Shown here in pieces: positions 37,908 through 50,334 of a DNA stretch of 64,000 bases. Numbering within the stretch: position 1 is the first letter of the stretch; every line of letters begins with the position of its first letter. Source of the DNA: Cyanoderma ruficeps (taxonomy: Eukaryota > Chordata > Aves > Passeriformes > Timaliidae); NCBI GenBank assembly GCA_008694505.1, contig VZDJ01007749.1, positions 8,092,100 to 8,156,099 on the forward strand, in the 5' to 3' direction. Both the position numbers and the translations under genes were made by a program. Below the pieces are notes generated by a model, which saw nothing but the letters and a program-made list of their open reading frames with translations, ran no database searches and was not told the origin of the DNA.

Positions 37908-39067
37908 CTGCGCCGCGGCCGCGGGCGGGAGCCGGCCCGGGGCACTGCGCGGCCGCTGCGCGCCGTGGGAGGGGGCCGGGCGGGAGGCGCCCGGCGGGAG
38001 CGGTGCTGGCGGCGGGCGAGCGCCCGGCCCCGCGGCCGCCCCGGCGGTTCGCCGTCTGACAGGTGCGCCGACTCCCCGGCAGCGCCGGCGGACAGGCGGC
38101 GGCGGGCGGGAGGGCGCCGGTCGGGAGCGGCCGCCGGCGCGGTGCCCGGTGCGGTGGCGGCCGCCGGTGCGGTGCGAGCGCCCTGCTGGGGGGCGCCACT
38201 CCGGACCCGCGGCGTCAGCGGCCGGGGAGGCGGCGTGGGGCACCTGGAGGGGTCCGCGCCGCTCGGCGTGTCCCTCCCTGCGCCTGCTGCTCCCTGCAAA
38301 AGGCAGCCGAACACACTTTTTGAGGAGCCGCAGTTCTTGGCTGGCTCTTCTCAGCTACCTGGCGGAGTGACTCCGGCGGAAAGCGTGGCGCCCAAACAGA
38401 ACCGGGCGGTCTGGGGCTGAGGAGCGGCTCCTGAACTTGATTTCAGCCCGCAGCCGGGATTAAATATTAGTATATCGTGGGAGCTGTCCCCGGTTCATTT
38501 TTCTTCATGTCGAGCCACTTACGTCGCTGTGCCCCAGTGTTAGGCCGGGAGTGACAGGAGCGCGGAGGAGAAGCCCCGGCCGGCAGCCAGCATCGCCCCG
38601 GCCGCGGCCGCGGAGAGGCGGCCCGGGAGGTGACAGTGTATTATAGGTGGATGCCCACTAGCTGTCCTTACTGCCTGCACAGTGCATGGCTGGTGGTAAT
38701 TAAGCCAGGCATGAAAAGTGAATTGCCGTGATCGCATGTTAGGGATATAACATGGGAAGTAACAAATAGCCTGGCTCGCAGAAATAGAGTTTGGGAAGGG
38801 GACGCGGCAAAAACCCACTATAATGTGTTTTGGAGGCAAAGAAAAGAAAATAAACAGAGGTAGGGTGCCCTCATAGCTATGCTCGTAGGTCAGCGCACTG
38901 TATATAGTGTAAGATAGCGTCGTAACGTAAGGATGCAGTTTCCACAGCTGTTACTAACAATGACACATTTTTCATAAAATACATAAAAAAGATGATAAGT
39001 TGAGTATTCTACATGTTTTTTTGTTGTGGTGTTTGGTTTTTTGTTTTTTTTTTGTAGATGTTTCACA

Positions 39068-39107
39068 CCCCCCCCCCCCCCCCCCCCCNAGCCCCCCCAA
39101 AGGAGCT
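39068..39107 (+). repeat. Poly-C tract with unresolved base
   Basis: About 21 C's, N at 39089, then a second C7 run. It directly follows a T/G-rich stretch (39017-39056). The N marks an unresolved homopolymer. Confidence 0.95.
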
Positions 39108-39925
39108 TTCTTGAATTTACCTTCTTACAGCTAATTTGAATGATCAGTTTAGATAAGCTTCTTAGAGTAGATGCATTTAAATGAAATCGGGGCACATGTC
39201 TTTTTGGCTCTGTTGCAAGATTCAAACTAATTTTTTTCTTCCTCTGACTCAATTAAAAGTCATCTCAAAGCACTCTTAATATATTGTCTGAGTGCAGGGC
39301 TGGAGGCGTGTGGGATTGAGTGGACACAGAGAAAGAACTAACATTCAGAAACATATCTGCTTCTCCATCTCAATTAATAAACAGCACAGTTTTGCATGTT
39401 ATTAATATCTATAATAACTGTGATTTGACTACATACTGTAGCATGCACATGTAAGCATAAGAACTTACAAATAGATGTAAGAGTTTCTGTAGCTCTTATG
39501 GATGAGGGTAGAGAGGATTCGAGCTAAAAATTGTCCGAACATTTTGGGAGTGCACAGACATCTGTCTGACCATCACTAGGTATGCTTTGATTTTAAGGCA
39601 GAGCTTGTTAAAGAATGCAATAACTTAAAGCCAGCTGCAGTCTTAGCTTTTTGCTCTTTCAGCAATAATAATAGCACTAATAATTACTAATAGTTAATAA
39701 GCTAACAGATGCAATACATATATCTGCTCTTTCTGACATATGCGTCAGTTTAATAATTTTAAATGAATCATTGCGTTCATAATGGGAAATCTCCTTCAAC
39801 CTCTGATTAAAATGTAACGTTGACTAAAGGATTATAGAGCGGACTTAATTTTACCGACTGTTTTAACAGTTGTCACAGCTGTTGGAAGAAGGAAAGGCAA
39901 TTGAAACACTCCAAAAAAGCGGAGG

Positions 39926-39948
39926 CGGGGGGGGGGGGGGGGGGAGGN
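39926..39948 (+). repeat. Poly-G tract with unresolved base
   Basis: About 18 G's ending AGG, then N at 39948. Confidence 0.95.
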
Positions 39949-40380
39949 AGTAGTTTAGTAAATTTGAACATGGTCTCTAAATACCAAACGTAGAAAATTG
40001 AGGAGATTTGTAACTCCGGAAACCTTCTGTGCGGTGTGTATATTTGCATTTTGCGGCTCACTGTGTTTCATTCATTTGAACATCTAGCTACTTTCCCACT
40101 TTCTCCATTTAAAAATGTGCAACAGTGTTTAAATGTGCAATAAATTCATCTTTTCCCATGTGTGGATTTTCATCTTGCAACAGAACCGGTAGAATACGCA
40201 GGTGACAAGAAATAAAGGTTGCGTAGAATGGCTGTAACATTTAAAAAGTGGATGTAGGTGTCACATCATGTGAGTATTTCAGTGCAGTGATGGTTGGTGT
40301 ACATATTTCATATTTTTCTAACCATTCTCATGTTGAGATGTGGGAATGGTCTGTGGAGTCACTCTGTGAGTCTGGCCCGG

Positions 40381-40457
40381 CTGTGTTTGTATATGGATGA
40401 ATGTGAGTGTGTGTGTTACTTACATGTACATATGTTTGTGTGTTTGTGTGTGCGCAA
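40381..40457 (+). repeat. TG-rich tract
   Basis: Interrupted TG/TTTG units in intron 1. Confidence 0.8.
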
Positions 40458-43400
40458 GGTGATTATGTGCTAAACATGAAAGAGTTTGTCAGTTTCACTC
40501 TTTAAAATGTTTTGCTATGGCCAAATGGCTGAAGAATTTTTTTGGAAGTGTCTTTCAATCGTAAAGGCAGGAAAGGGGCAGACTGAAGAACGCTTCTTTG
40601 TGAAGTGGGAAGCAGCACTTGATGCCGCTTCACGGTTTCTCCAGGCTCTGGAGGTCTTTAACCTCTCCCGTCTGTCTTACTAGATAGCTTGTTACAGTTG
40701 TTCCCGAGAAACAGAGCCCCAGGCTGGTGTTCCCGTGGGTACCTGGTGTGTGGGGTGGCACACAGCCCTGGGAGAGCCCCTGGCTGGGCTCTCCCCTTGG
40801 GCAGCAGGCAGGCCCTGGTCCCTTCTTCCTTCCCTGTTTCCGGTCGTAGGGCTTTGCTTTTTTGGTTCTGCTGCACTGCTGGCAAGTTTTTGAATCCTGC
40901 AGAAAGTACAAAGGGTTTGTGCTGAAATCCTGTCTGGCAGATTTTTCTTTACTGGGGCTTACCCCTCTTTTAGTGATGGGTGCTCATTTTAATGTGTTTA
41001 TGGTTGTGCTTTTTTATTTACTGAGCCTGGTGCGTTGCAGCGGTAATTAACCCGTGTTATTAGCAAAGCCCTTGTGGATATCCATTAATTCTCTCGAATG
41101 GCTGATCATTTTTTCCGTACTTTTCCCCCCCTCTTTTTTCCTAAGAATTGCTGTCGTTTTTCCGACAGACCTTAAGCTTTTAACATTTCCTGCAGATTTC
41201 TTTTTAAACTGAGGCAGGTAGAAGGGCATCATCCCCATAGTTCCATAATAAAGAATAACTATTGTCTTAACAAACTGTTTTCAAAGATGCTAATGGGAGG
41301 CAAAACAACTGTGAGAATCTGTAGGGAACCATTTATTTAATTATTATTTTTCAAAACACATGCTTAATGATAAGAAAAGAGATAAGAATTTTCCTAGCTT
41401 TTTTTTTTTTTTTGGTGTGTAGCTGCATTAGCTGTTGTGAATATTTTAGCGTTCATATTTTAATCAGATTTCAACTTAGTTAATAGCACTTTGGGCATTT
41501 AAAAAATATTGAGCCAGCAGAAAAATACTTGTGCTTGCACTGCTGAGAAAAGATAAGGGCCACCTCATTAGCCAACCCTACTTTTGCAATTAATTTCAAA
41601 TACATGGTGCTATTCATCAAATAGAGAAGGTAACTTGTCTATGATAATATTTAACAATATTTGAAGCCCACTTTGCTTAGAGTAGCTAAAAAGTATGATA
41701 TGTCTATTCTCACAGATATGTCAGTCCACATGCTTTGCTGTTATTTCTGTATATTACAAAGTTATGATAGAAAAATCATGGTCTAAAAATATAATATATT
41801 CGCGAATAAGTGACAAGATAATTCGTTTTACGGAACAGTTTTTAAAGGACTGACCCTGGGCCTGCAGGGAGGTTGCTTGCACCTCTGTGGAAGTATAAGC
41901 AGGAATGAAAAAAATGCATATTTAAGCTTTCAATGAAGTACATAAAATAATTACTTTTTTGCTTAGAATAAGTAAAATGTATAGGAGGAGTAGGAAAATA
42001 ATATGAAGGGGATTCTTGCTTCTTTTGAAGCCTGAAGTAGCCTCTGTCTATAAGATAAGCTTTGCTATGAATTCTTTTTCACAGCAAATTCATGGAGGGA
42101 AGAAACAATAAAATGTTGATCCGTTACAAGTGCATATGAGCCTCACGCTACCGAGCTCTCTAGAGGAAATCTGTGATTATGCTGGGCCAGTTTGTTCAGT
42201 TTTTATCTCTTTTACATCCACTGGCCTTGTATTAAATTGTCATTGTCCTAAAGCACATGAGAGAGAAATGAATTGCATTTCTCGACATGCTCTGACAGTG
42301 AAATATTTGGCCTCTCTGTCTCCAATCATACTCATATGTATGTTTGATAGTGCAGGGATGACACCAACAGTCGCTGCAGTTTGGCACTCCACTTATTACG
42401 TGTTCTTTTACATTTCGTGTGTCGTCTTTTAGGCTTGACTTAGGCAGTCATACGTGCGCAGTCGTATCTGTAGCTGCATGTATGTACGTGGTTTTGTTTT
42501 GTATATTTGCGTTTTGTGTGAAATCTTCTGCCTGTGCCCAGCAAGTTTTGTGTTCAAGCACGTTTATGTCCGTGCCTCTGTGTGTGTTCCAGGTGTATAG
42601 TGTATTTCTTATACAGTTTTGGCAATGTACATCTATTGTTGTGTGCTAGCCACAGACATATACACAGTAAGTATATATATATGCAGAGCTATATAACTTC
42701 CCTCTGTGCAGTTGCTTGTCAAAAAGCAGCTGCCTTTATGTGGTTTTATGTGGGTTTTTTCTTATCCATGAGAAGAGAGCTGGCTAGCAATGTAAAGTGT
42801 TTACACCTCATTTTGTGTCAGATTCTCCATGTATTCTAGCAGGTTTTGTATTGTACTCACAGTTTTGCTTTTAAAAGACGCTGTATTTTTTTTTTGTAAA
42901 ATTTTTGTATTTCAAGTAAATGAGAGGTCTAATATTTATTAACATTTCTATAAGTTTTGGCTGTCAAACAGAGATTTATTTTTCAGCTGATATGTCCTTG
43001 AAAACACAGTTATATTTGCATCTAAAGAATATTGTAATTTTTAGTGGGGAAGCCTCCTGCATATGGTTGTTAATATGCATCATGATGTCCTCAGACAAAA
43101 ATATAAAATACATATGCGTTTTTAATGGTCCTTAGTCCTCTCCAAAAGTCCTATAGCTGTGGGTGGGGTTTTTGTTCTTTTGTTATGGTTCTGTTGTCCA
43201 GAAGTAAAAATACTATGAAACATTAAAGAAAAATATTAAACTGAATTGTATACTGCATATTTCAGATAGTATTGCTTAACTATTCTTTAAAGGACTTGAT
43301 ATTGCTTTTTCAGTAGCACTTTGGAGAATAATTCTATAGGATATTGCCTTTTGACTTCTGTGTCTTATGAAACAATTTATGTATTTTCTGTGTTACAAAA

Positions 43401-45659
43401 GCTTTAAATCTCTTGGGTTTGTTTACATAATGCTTGTAATGTTTTTCAATTAATTTGTATTTCCTTCAAACAAAGAAGGGCTTTTCTCTTTGCTGTTCCT
43501 TAATATGGCAGGTTTGCATCAAAGGGAATCTTATCTAATTTCCAATTATTTTCCTCTTTTAAGTAGTGTAACTTTCTAATCAGAGCATCATTACCCATTT
43601 CTTTTAAAATTGAAATAAAATTTATTCTTTCATTTCATCTTCTTATGCTTGCTAGAAAAATGTCTATTAGCAGCCTAATGAAAGTTAGAGCGATAGAAGT
43701 ACTTTTACAGAGTGTAAGACAGGCATATGCTGTTTTTTTCTATACCGCTGAATGTCTTATTCTTGCCGTGGATTGATCACCATCCTGAATTTTTATGTCG
43801 TCTGGATGAAAGTTTCTTATTTAGATCAAAATTACTTACAAGGCAAAGCAGAACAACAAAAAAACCGCCCTCAAAACTTAGTATTTTGTGACACTTACAC
43901 AGAACCTTAAATGTGAAATTGGAGGAGGATCGCCATACACTGTGGTAAATTAGTATAGTGGGGTGTATGAAATAGAAGGCCCTTGTTCTCCGTCTAATCA
44001 AGCCATTTATAATATCCTTGTATGGAATTGTGTGCATTTATTTATATGATAACCTGCTGAAATATGATTAGTTACTCCTAGGCACACGGGAAGAATCTAA
44101 ATATATCCTTTCATCATACAATGAAAATGATATTCTCTTTTCCTGAGTAAAAACTCTTTGCAGCTTTGAGATGCTGTCTTTATATGGAAGGGCAGATTCT
44201 CTTAAAGGGTTGTATTCTGAAACCAAACTTTAAGATAAAGTGATTAGGGGTTTTCCAAGTTATTACTCTTTAGCTTAGCGAAGATGTCTCTTACCACTCT
44301 GTGTGTTTTCATGTTGCTGTAAGTGGAAAAAAAAAACCGCTGCGCATCTCCTTTTCATCATTTTGATTGGAACTACATACCATATGTAATGTGTTTTGGC
44401 AGCACTTACCTAGCCAAAGAAAACAAATTAATATTAGCCATGCTGAGGGGTGTCAGAAGTATCACAGATGTGTCGATTTAGCTTTGCTCCATCACACACT
44501 CTTTCCTTAAACAACTGGTCAAGCTGTCGCAAAATGTAGTGTTGGCTACAGTGAGATTCTAATAGGTGTGATCAGAGATTGATGGCTTTGGCAAGTTAGA
44601 ATGAGAAGATGATGTGGAGTTGCTGTTGCTTGTTTTCAATGGCCTCAGAAAAAAACCCCAACTCTGAACAAACAAAAAAATAAACAAAAATTTAAACCCC
44701 CTAAAAATCTAATTAAAATTTTTTAAGCCAGCCGTGGGTGCACGCGCACCCCCCGACCCTCCAAGCCACCTAGATTTGAAACAATTTAAAGTCTTATAGA
44801 TGTAGAGATGCTGGTGAGTGAAATGAAAAGGTAATATCTAAAATGTACTGCTAGCTTGTTCCTAAGCATTTCTGAAATTCCTTCCCATATAAAGGTGCCA
44901 GGATGGGTGGGGAGGAAGTGACTTGTTTTATTCAGTCTGTTCTTACCTGTGATGTTGCTGCTCTTTCTCCCTTTCCCTCTATTTCTGTGTATGTTTCTAG
45001 AGCTGTTTTTGGAAGAAACACTTATTTCAGTCTCACACATGAATATTTTTAAGGAAATACAAAACAGGAAAATCTGGTAAAAACAGTAGGTAACTAAAAA
45101 GGTGAAATTATACTCTTCTGTGTGTATGCTTTGCAGAGTATACTTTGTTTGTATGGTTTTTCATATACTGAAAATATAAGAGAAAGAATCAAGTGATTTT
45201 CTGTGTATTCTTTATTTACTTTTAATTTTTTTTTTCTGTCTTCAAATTGGCTGTAGGATTTGGGTCCTGTCTTTGTGAGGGATGAATGCCAGTGTCCCTT
45301 TATTTTTAACTTAGTATTTTACTGCTTTAGGTGAACTGTGATATACTCGACTGGCAAGTATTAATGGTAAAATGGTTTACAGAGGGATTAATTTCTTCAA
45401 GTCTATGAGGCTTTCTCTTGCACAATTATTTTTTCACTTTTAAGGAAAAAAAAAGAAAAGCATCTAGTTGAAAAAAAGCGGTGAAACTCACCTGCCGTCT
45501 AAATTAGATTTAGAGTACGTTTCCAAACCAAATGCCTATATATTGCTAGTGAAATTATCTTTGAAGAATGGTAAAATTCTTACATCAAAAAGTGGATTTT
45601 TTTTCCCACCCCTTACCATGGTAGTTTGTGAATGCAAGTTTTTCTCTACTGAATTATAT

Positions 45660-46320
45660 TCACTGTGAAAGAATTCCCTGGCAGTGTTCTCGTAGCAGCC
45701 GCCACCGTGGTGGGACAGCCGAGATGTTCCGAAGTGGCACGAAATGCCATGTCTGCAACCAGCTGTTTCCCTCAGCATTAAGGGGGTCACACTGGGATTC
45801 CCTGTAGCCCGGTGACATCCAGGGGCACCCCATGGCTCTGTTGGCAAGAGCCACTCAGGCCCAGTTGGCGCTGGGCGACACGGAGGGCGCGGAGCAGCCA
45901 GCGCTGGTGGCTGACATTGGTGTGAATGACACCCATCCCATCCATCACCAGGCCCTGGTGTCACAGATGGAGAAACAACAATCGGCCGCATTACCCGGCG
46001 CTGCACACTTGGCTTAATTCGGCTCATTGTTCTCCCACCAATCTCGAGGATGGCTGGTTCTGCGCCGGGAGCCCAGGCAGAGGCGCGGGATGGGCTCAGG
46101 TGGTGCCATGGGCCTGCCCTTTGCTGCTGCTCCATCAGAGGTACTCGGGAAAGGCTGACACTGGGAGGGGGCGGTGGGAAGGAGCCTCCACGCAGGGTAT
46201 GGAGCTCCAGCTTCCAAGGAAGGCTGTAATTAATCAAAGAGCTGAAACTCAGGATTTCTCCTGGCATTCCAGAAGTTTTCATTCAGCAAGCTGAGAGCGC
46301 CCAGTGCACAGCCAGGTTAA
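45660..46320. other. CpG-richer intronic patch
   Basis: About 0.65 kb of clearly higher GC and CpG content than the rest of the intron. It carries the longest open frame of the window on the - strand (248 codons, 45536-46282), plus overlapping frames on the + strand (61 and 122 codons). The predicted protein is low in structure, rich in Pro, Ser and Gly, and matches nothing I know, so it is not called a gene. It could be an internal promoter, an enhancer or an unrecognised old repeat. Confidence 0.35.
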
Positions 46321-48490
46321 CGTTTAACTCTTCAAATACTGCAGCACTGTCATCCTGAGGAGGATGAAAGGGATGCTGTGCCTATTTCCTATGGCAGGCG
46401 AAATCTTCAAAGCCATGGCTCTTCTGAAGTAGTTGGTCTGCTATTATTCCTCAGTAGTTAGCACTGAAAATTCTGTATCTGAGACATTGAATGAAGAGGA
46501 GAGTTGCCGAGAGGCTTGTTCAGGGGAGAGTGGGGGATTTTTTGTTTTGTGTTTGTGGTGGATCTTTTAGTGCCAGGTGAAGGCTGGATCAGGGAAAATC
46601 ACTGTCTTGTTCCGGAAAAAAATAGCAAAGGTATTTAAATGCCCTCAGACACTGTAGCCATTTTTCTTTCTTTCTTTCACGTTTTCATCCTTTGCAAATC
46701 AGAGACAGTTCTTAGAGGACAGGAGACCAGAATAAACAAAAAAGCAAATAGAAATTATTTTTTCCTACTGGTAAGGCCTGTGTCAGATCTGTTTTGAATG
46801 CGTTTGAAACCTATTGCTTCTATGCTCTTTTCCAAGTAGTACCAGATAAATATCTGTGAAATATTGAGATGGAAGTGATCATTCCTTCACAAAATTTTTC
46901 TCATTTTTTTCCCTCCCTACGTTACTGTATTTTTGTTGTAAGCTAATTCACTGTTGCTGGTTTAGTTACAACTACTGTCAAGCAGAAAACCTGTAACATG
47001 CCAGAAACAGGCTACAGTGTGCTGAAGACACAGCTTATGTTTGATTGTGTGTAAATACAGTTAGTTAGTTGGGTTTATCTGATAGCCTGGCAGAAAGAGA
47101 GAGAAGCAGTACAAACTGTTTTCAGTAACTGTGCTGTTCATACACCTGATAAGATTGAGAGTGCTTTTGAACTACTGATATGCTTTGAATAAGAAAAGAA
47201 TAATCACATCCATTGGCACCGGCTTATCAGGAATGAAGTAAAATGCCAACACTTTTACATTAGCAAAAGTAAATGTTTTAGACACTTTGGGCCTTTTTTC
47301 CATTTAAATTAAATAGCAGGGTGCTTTTGAGTGTGCTGTAATGAATGGAAGGATTTATTACCTTGACAAAATTACAGGTGAATGTGTTGAGAGAGGAGTC
47401 CTCGGCAACAATAACAGCTCCTTTGATAAGTGGCTACATCTATTCATGCTTTTGGTACAGAAATGCAGCAATTTTATCCTTTCTTGCTTTGTGAGGTGCA
47501 GTGACTAACTTACAATGTGCAGTTCTTCACAGTGTAACATGCCTGCACAGTTTGTAATATACTGGCAGGACATTTCATATTTGGCATGTAACACGGCTGT
47601 TCATGGGATAATGCTTGATCATTTTCTAGTGTGTCTCCTGCCTTCAGTTGCTGTGTATTTTCATGTTTGAAAAAGAATGTATCTCAGAGTATTCACTGGG
47701 AAGGCAAGGTATGATTCATCATTAACTTACCCCAGCAGGCATGAAACATTCTCAGATGCACTAATTTTTTCTCAAAGTTTGCTGATTTGTATTTTTGTAC
47801 CCTTTTAAAATCTTATTTCTAGGTTCTTTTTATTTCACATGCCTACAATTAATTCCGGGATATTCAAATTTGACGAATGATAGTGCAAGACCATATTTGA
47901 TTGATTTTGGATTATTATTGATTACCGTCAGTGAGATCCCTGTGACACTTTGAAATCAATGATATGTGATTAAACCAATGCTCCACTGTTCTATACATTA
48001 GGTAGCAGTCAGGAATTTAAGAACCGAATGTTCACAAGCTATAAATTAAGAGAATGTTCAGATTTAAATAGCCCTTTGTTTGGCATTTATTCACCAAAAT
48101 ATGTTTCTTGGGAAAGTTACTTTTCCCAAGTGCGAGCTTTCAGTAAAAGAAAGGTCATTGATTTAAGGTTTATTAAATTTTAGCTAAAAACAACTGGCTC
48201 CATTTGGGTGTAAAATAATTTAAGTACTTACTGCAGGCAACCTTCATGCTTTAGAGCTGTTGCTCAAAGGTTTCATTCTTCTATGAAGATGTCAACTGTA
48301 AATATAAAAATGCATCACTGAAAGTGTAATGGTTTAAAGATTCTAACAAATAAAAATTCCTGCCTGGGGAAAGCACTATAATCAAAATAAAGTAGTCTTA
48401 ACTTTTTTTTTTTTTTTCCTGCGGAGGCTGCACTTGAAAAGAGTGCTTCAAGGCAGCAGGTAGCAAGGTTGGTAGGAAATGCCAATTTTC

Positions 48491-48513
48491 ATTTATTTAT
48501 TTATTTATTTATT
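48491..48513 (+). repeat. (TTTA)n microsatellite
   Basis: About six units of the ATTT tetranucleotide. Confidence 0.95.
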
Positions 48514-50107
48514 CTCCCCCACAGATGATGATAGTCTATCTTTGGAATCAGCAATAGACTTCAGCTACTAATACAGGCAATATGTAAGCTGCTGCCGCCG
48601 CCTCTAAAATTCAGTATCCTGGCATTTAAGTCAACTTTATAATCTGGCAAAAACCCTACTTGGCAATATTAAAATCTGGCTTCTGAAGCACTTTTATTTC
48701 TGAGAGCTTTTTATGTCTTTTTGTATCTCTTTAGCATATATTAAATTTCTCAGGAGCAGTGGCCTGGATGTACACTTGATGGATGACTGGGGTGGGGATT
48801 CTTCTCCCCCTTACCCCCTACCCTCCCCCACCCCCGCCCCAATTTAAAAAGAAAAGGTGTGATAGTTGTGCATTAGGTAATGCTGGAACAGGAATACTGC
48901 AGATGCAGCTGTTTGACAAAATTAATGTGGGGCTTTTGTACAATTGTTAGGTAAGTTAGGAGAGCTTTTCGAAGGTAAGAAGGACAGTCTGCTGCAAAGG
49001 CCTTGCTTGCATCTGTTTGAAGAAATCTTTAGCTTCTACTGATAGTGGGCTGATTCAAGACTAAATGGAAAGAATGTCATTCATTTTAGCAGGTTTTGGA
49101 TCAGTCTCTGTAATTGATTTTTAAAAAATGAATGATTTGGTAGTATTTTAAAATAAATCAGTCAAGAAGTGGAGCCTGTGTCCAAGGACTCACTGCCAGG
49201 ATGTGACATTTGCACCAGTATAGAGTTGCCTAAGGGAGTGTGACCAGGAAATACTAAGATTACCCCATAATATTTTCTGTGTGAGCTTAAAAGCAGTGTT
49301 GGCATTATGCCAGTATCTTCAGCCTTGGGTTGCCTAAAGAAAAGGTAGAAATCCTTCAGATGGAGGTGATAAGACCAAGTGAGACTGATGCCTTTTTTTC
49401 TTGGTTTTACATCTGAATTGCAGGAGAGGTTGAAATGCTGAATTTACATAAAGATTGATTTATCTTGGTTTGTTTCTGGTGATGAATTTGGGGTATAAAG
49501 CTGTAATGTGGAATACATATGTGTGCTTGATGCATGTCACCTTTTTGTATATATTTAGAAACACCCTGGTGTTCCTATGCAGAATTCAGAAATCACCAAG
49601 GGGTCATTCAGTGTGCCTTTGCCTATGGGATACAAAATAAATTTTAATAGATGGAGAATTGCCTTGACTGGCCTCCAACCAACATTTTATGAAAGGTTGG
49701 TGTAGTGTTTCAGAGATACAGAAACTTGTTTTTTGGACAGAAAGCATTTTCCTCTTTGTAGAAAGAAATAGACCAAGATGGCATAACAGGATAAAGAAGA
49801 CAAATATTCTGATACTTGTTTGTGTAACTTTAGTCATATAAATAGTACCATAAAGTGGGTGTGAAAGTACCATGTACCGTCCTCCATTTTATAGGCTTTT
49901 CTAGTGCAAAACTTTGTTGTAGGTGTCAGTGCCTCCATCTGAGTTGGTAAATATGCACATGATTTCTGTCCCTGATCTCAATGCACATTTTGCTTTCATG
50001 CGTTCACCAAACAAAAGATTTCTGTTTTCATTTGTTTTGCTTCCCTTGAGTTTCTTATTCTCCTTGGCTATGAACACTATGTAATTTCAGACCTATTCCT
50101 TTAATCA

Positions 50108-50132
50108 CATTTGTACATTTTTTGTACAAATG
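50108..50132 (+). repeat. Perfect inverted repeat, 10-bp arms
   Basis: CATTTGTACA (50108-50117) and TGTACAAATG (50123-50132) are separated by five T's, followed soon after by poly-T and the assembly gap. Confidence 0.9.
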
Positions 50133-50195
50133 AAACATAGGTGTGACTTTATGGCTTTTTTTTTTTTTTCCCATGCTCATGTCTAGATTAGTGTT

Positions 50196-50334
50196 NNNNN
50201 NNNNNNNNNNNNNNNNNNNNNNNNNNNNNNNNNNNNNNNNNNNNNNNNNNNNNNNNNNNNNNNNNNNNNNNNNNNNNNNNNNNNNNNNNNNNNNNNNNNN
50301 NNNNNNNNNNNNNNNNNNNNNNNNNNNNNNNNNN
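50196..50334. other. Assembly gap (139 N)
   Basis: Unbroken run of N. Two frames that appear to run through it are artefacts of the unknown bases. Confidence 1.

Larger units (their letters stand above)
37020..38650 (+). promoter_or_regulatory. ESRRG: CpG island covering the ESRRG promoter, first coding exon and start of intron 1
   Basis: Base composition changes abruptly from AT-rich flanks to very GC-rich, CpG-dense sequence, densest from about 37140 to 38640. It contains CCAAT boxes, GC boxes (for example CCCCGCCCC at 37832-37840), CGG/CCG triplet tracts and the ESRRG start exon, so it is read as the promoter of the isoform-1 transcript. The many long frames on both strands across it come from the scarcity of AT-rich stop codons in GC-rich DNA and are not genes. 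The transcription start is not visible directly; the TATA-like and CCAAT spacing suggests somewhere near 37630-37640. The island may also fire in the antisense direction, which cannot be judged here. Confidence 0.85.
38651..45659 (+). other. ESRRG: ESRRG intron 1, proximal part
   Basis: Assigned to the intron because no further ESRRG exon was recognised in the window. It contains a T/G then poly-C tract ending in N (39017-39107), a poly-G tract with N (39926-39948), a TG-rich tract (40381-40457), poly-T (41400-41414) and a CpG-containing 12-bp palindrome (41797-41808). Chance frames do not resemble proteins. Confidence 0.65.
46321..50195 (+). other. ESRRG: ESRRG intron 1, middle part
   Basis: No gene recognised. 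It contains a poly-T tract (48403-48418), a (TTTA)n microsatellite (48491-48513), a C-rich tract (48805-48841) and a 10-bp-arm hairpin (50108-50132). Confidence 0.6.

Noticed and set aside
37084..38420. Many long frames on both strands of the CpG island (up to 181 codons)
   Set aside because: Arg/Ala/Pro/Gly-rich translations expected from GC-rich DNA with few stops. Only the short MDSVELCLP... stretch matches a known protein.
45536..46282. 248-codon antisense frame as a gene
   Set aside because: No recognisable domain, biased composition and no visible splice or polyadenylation structure. Kept only as a finding.
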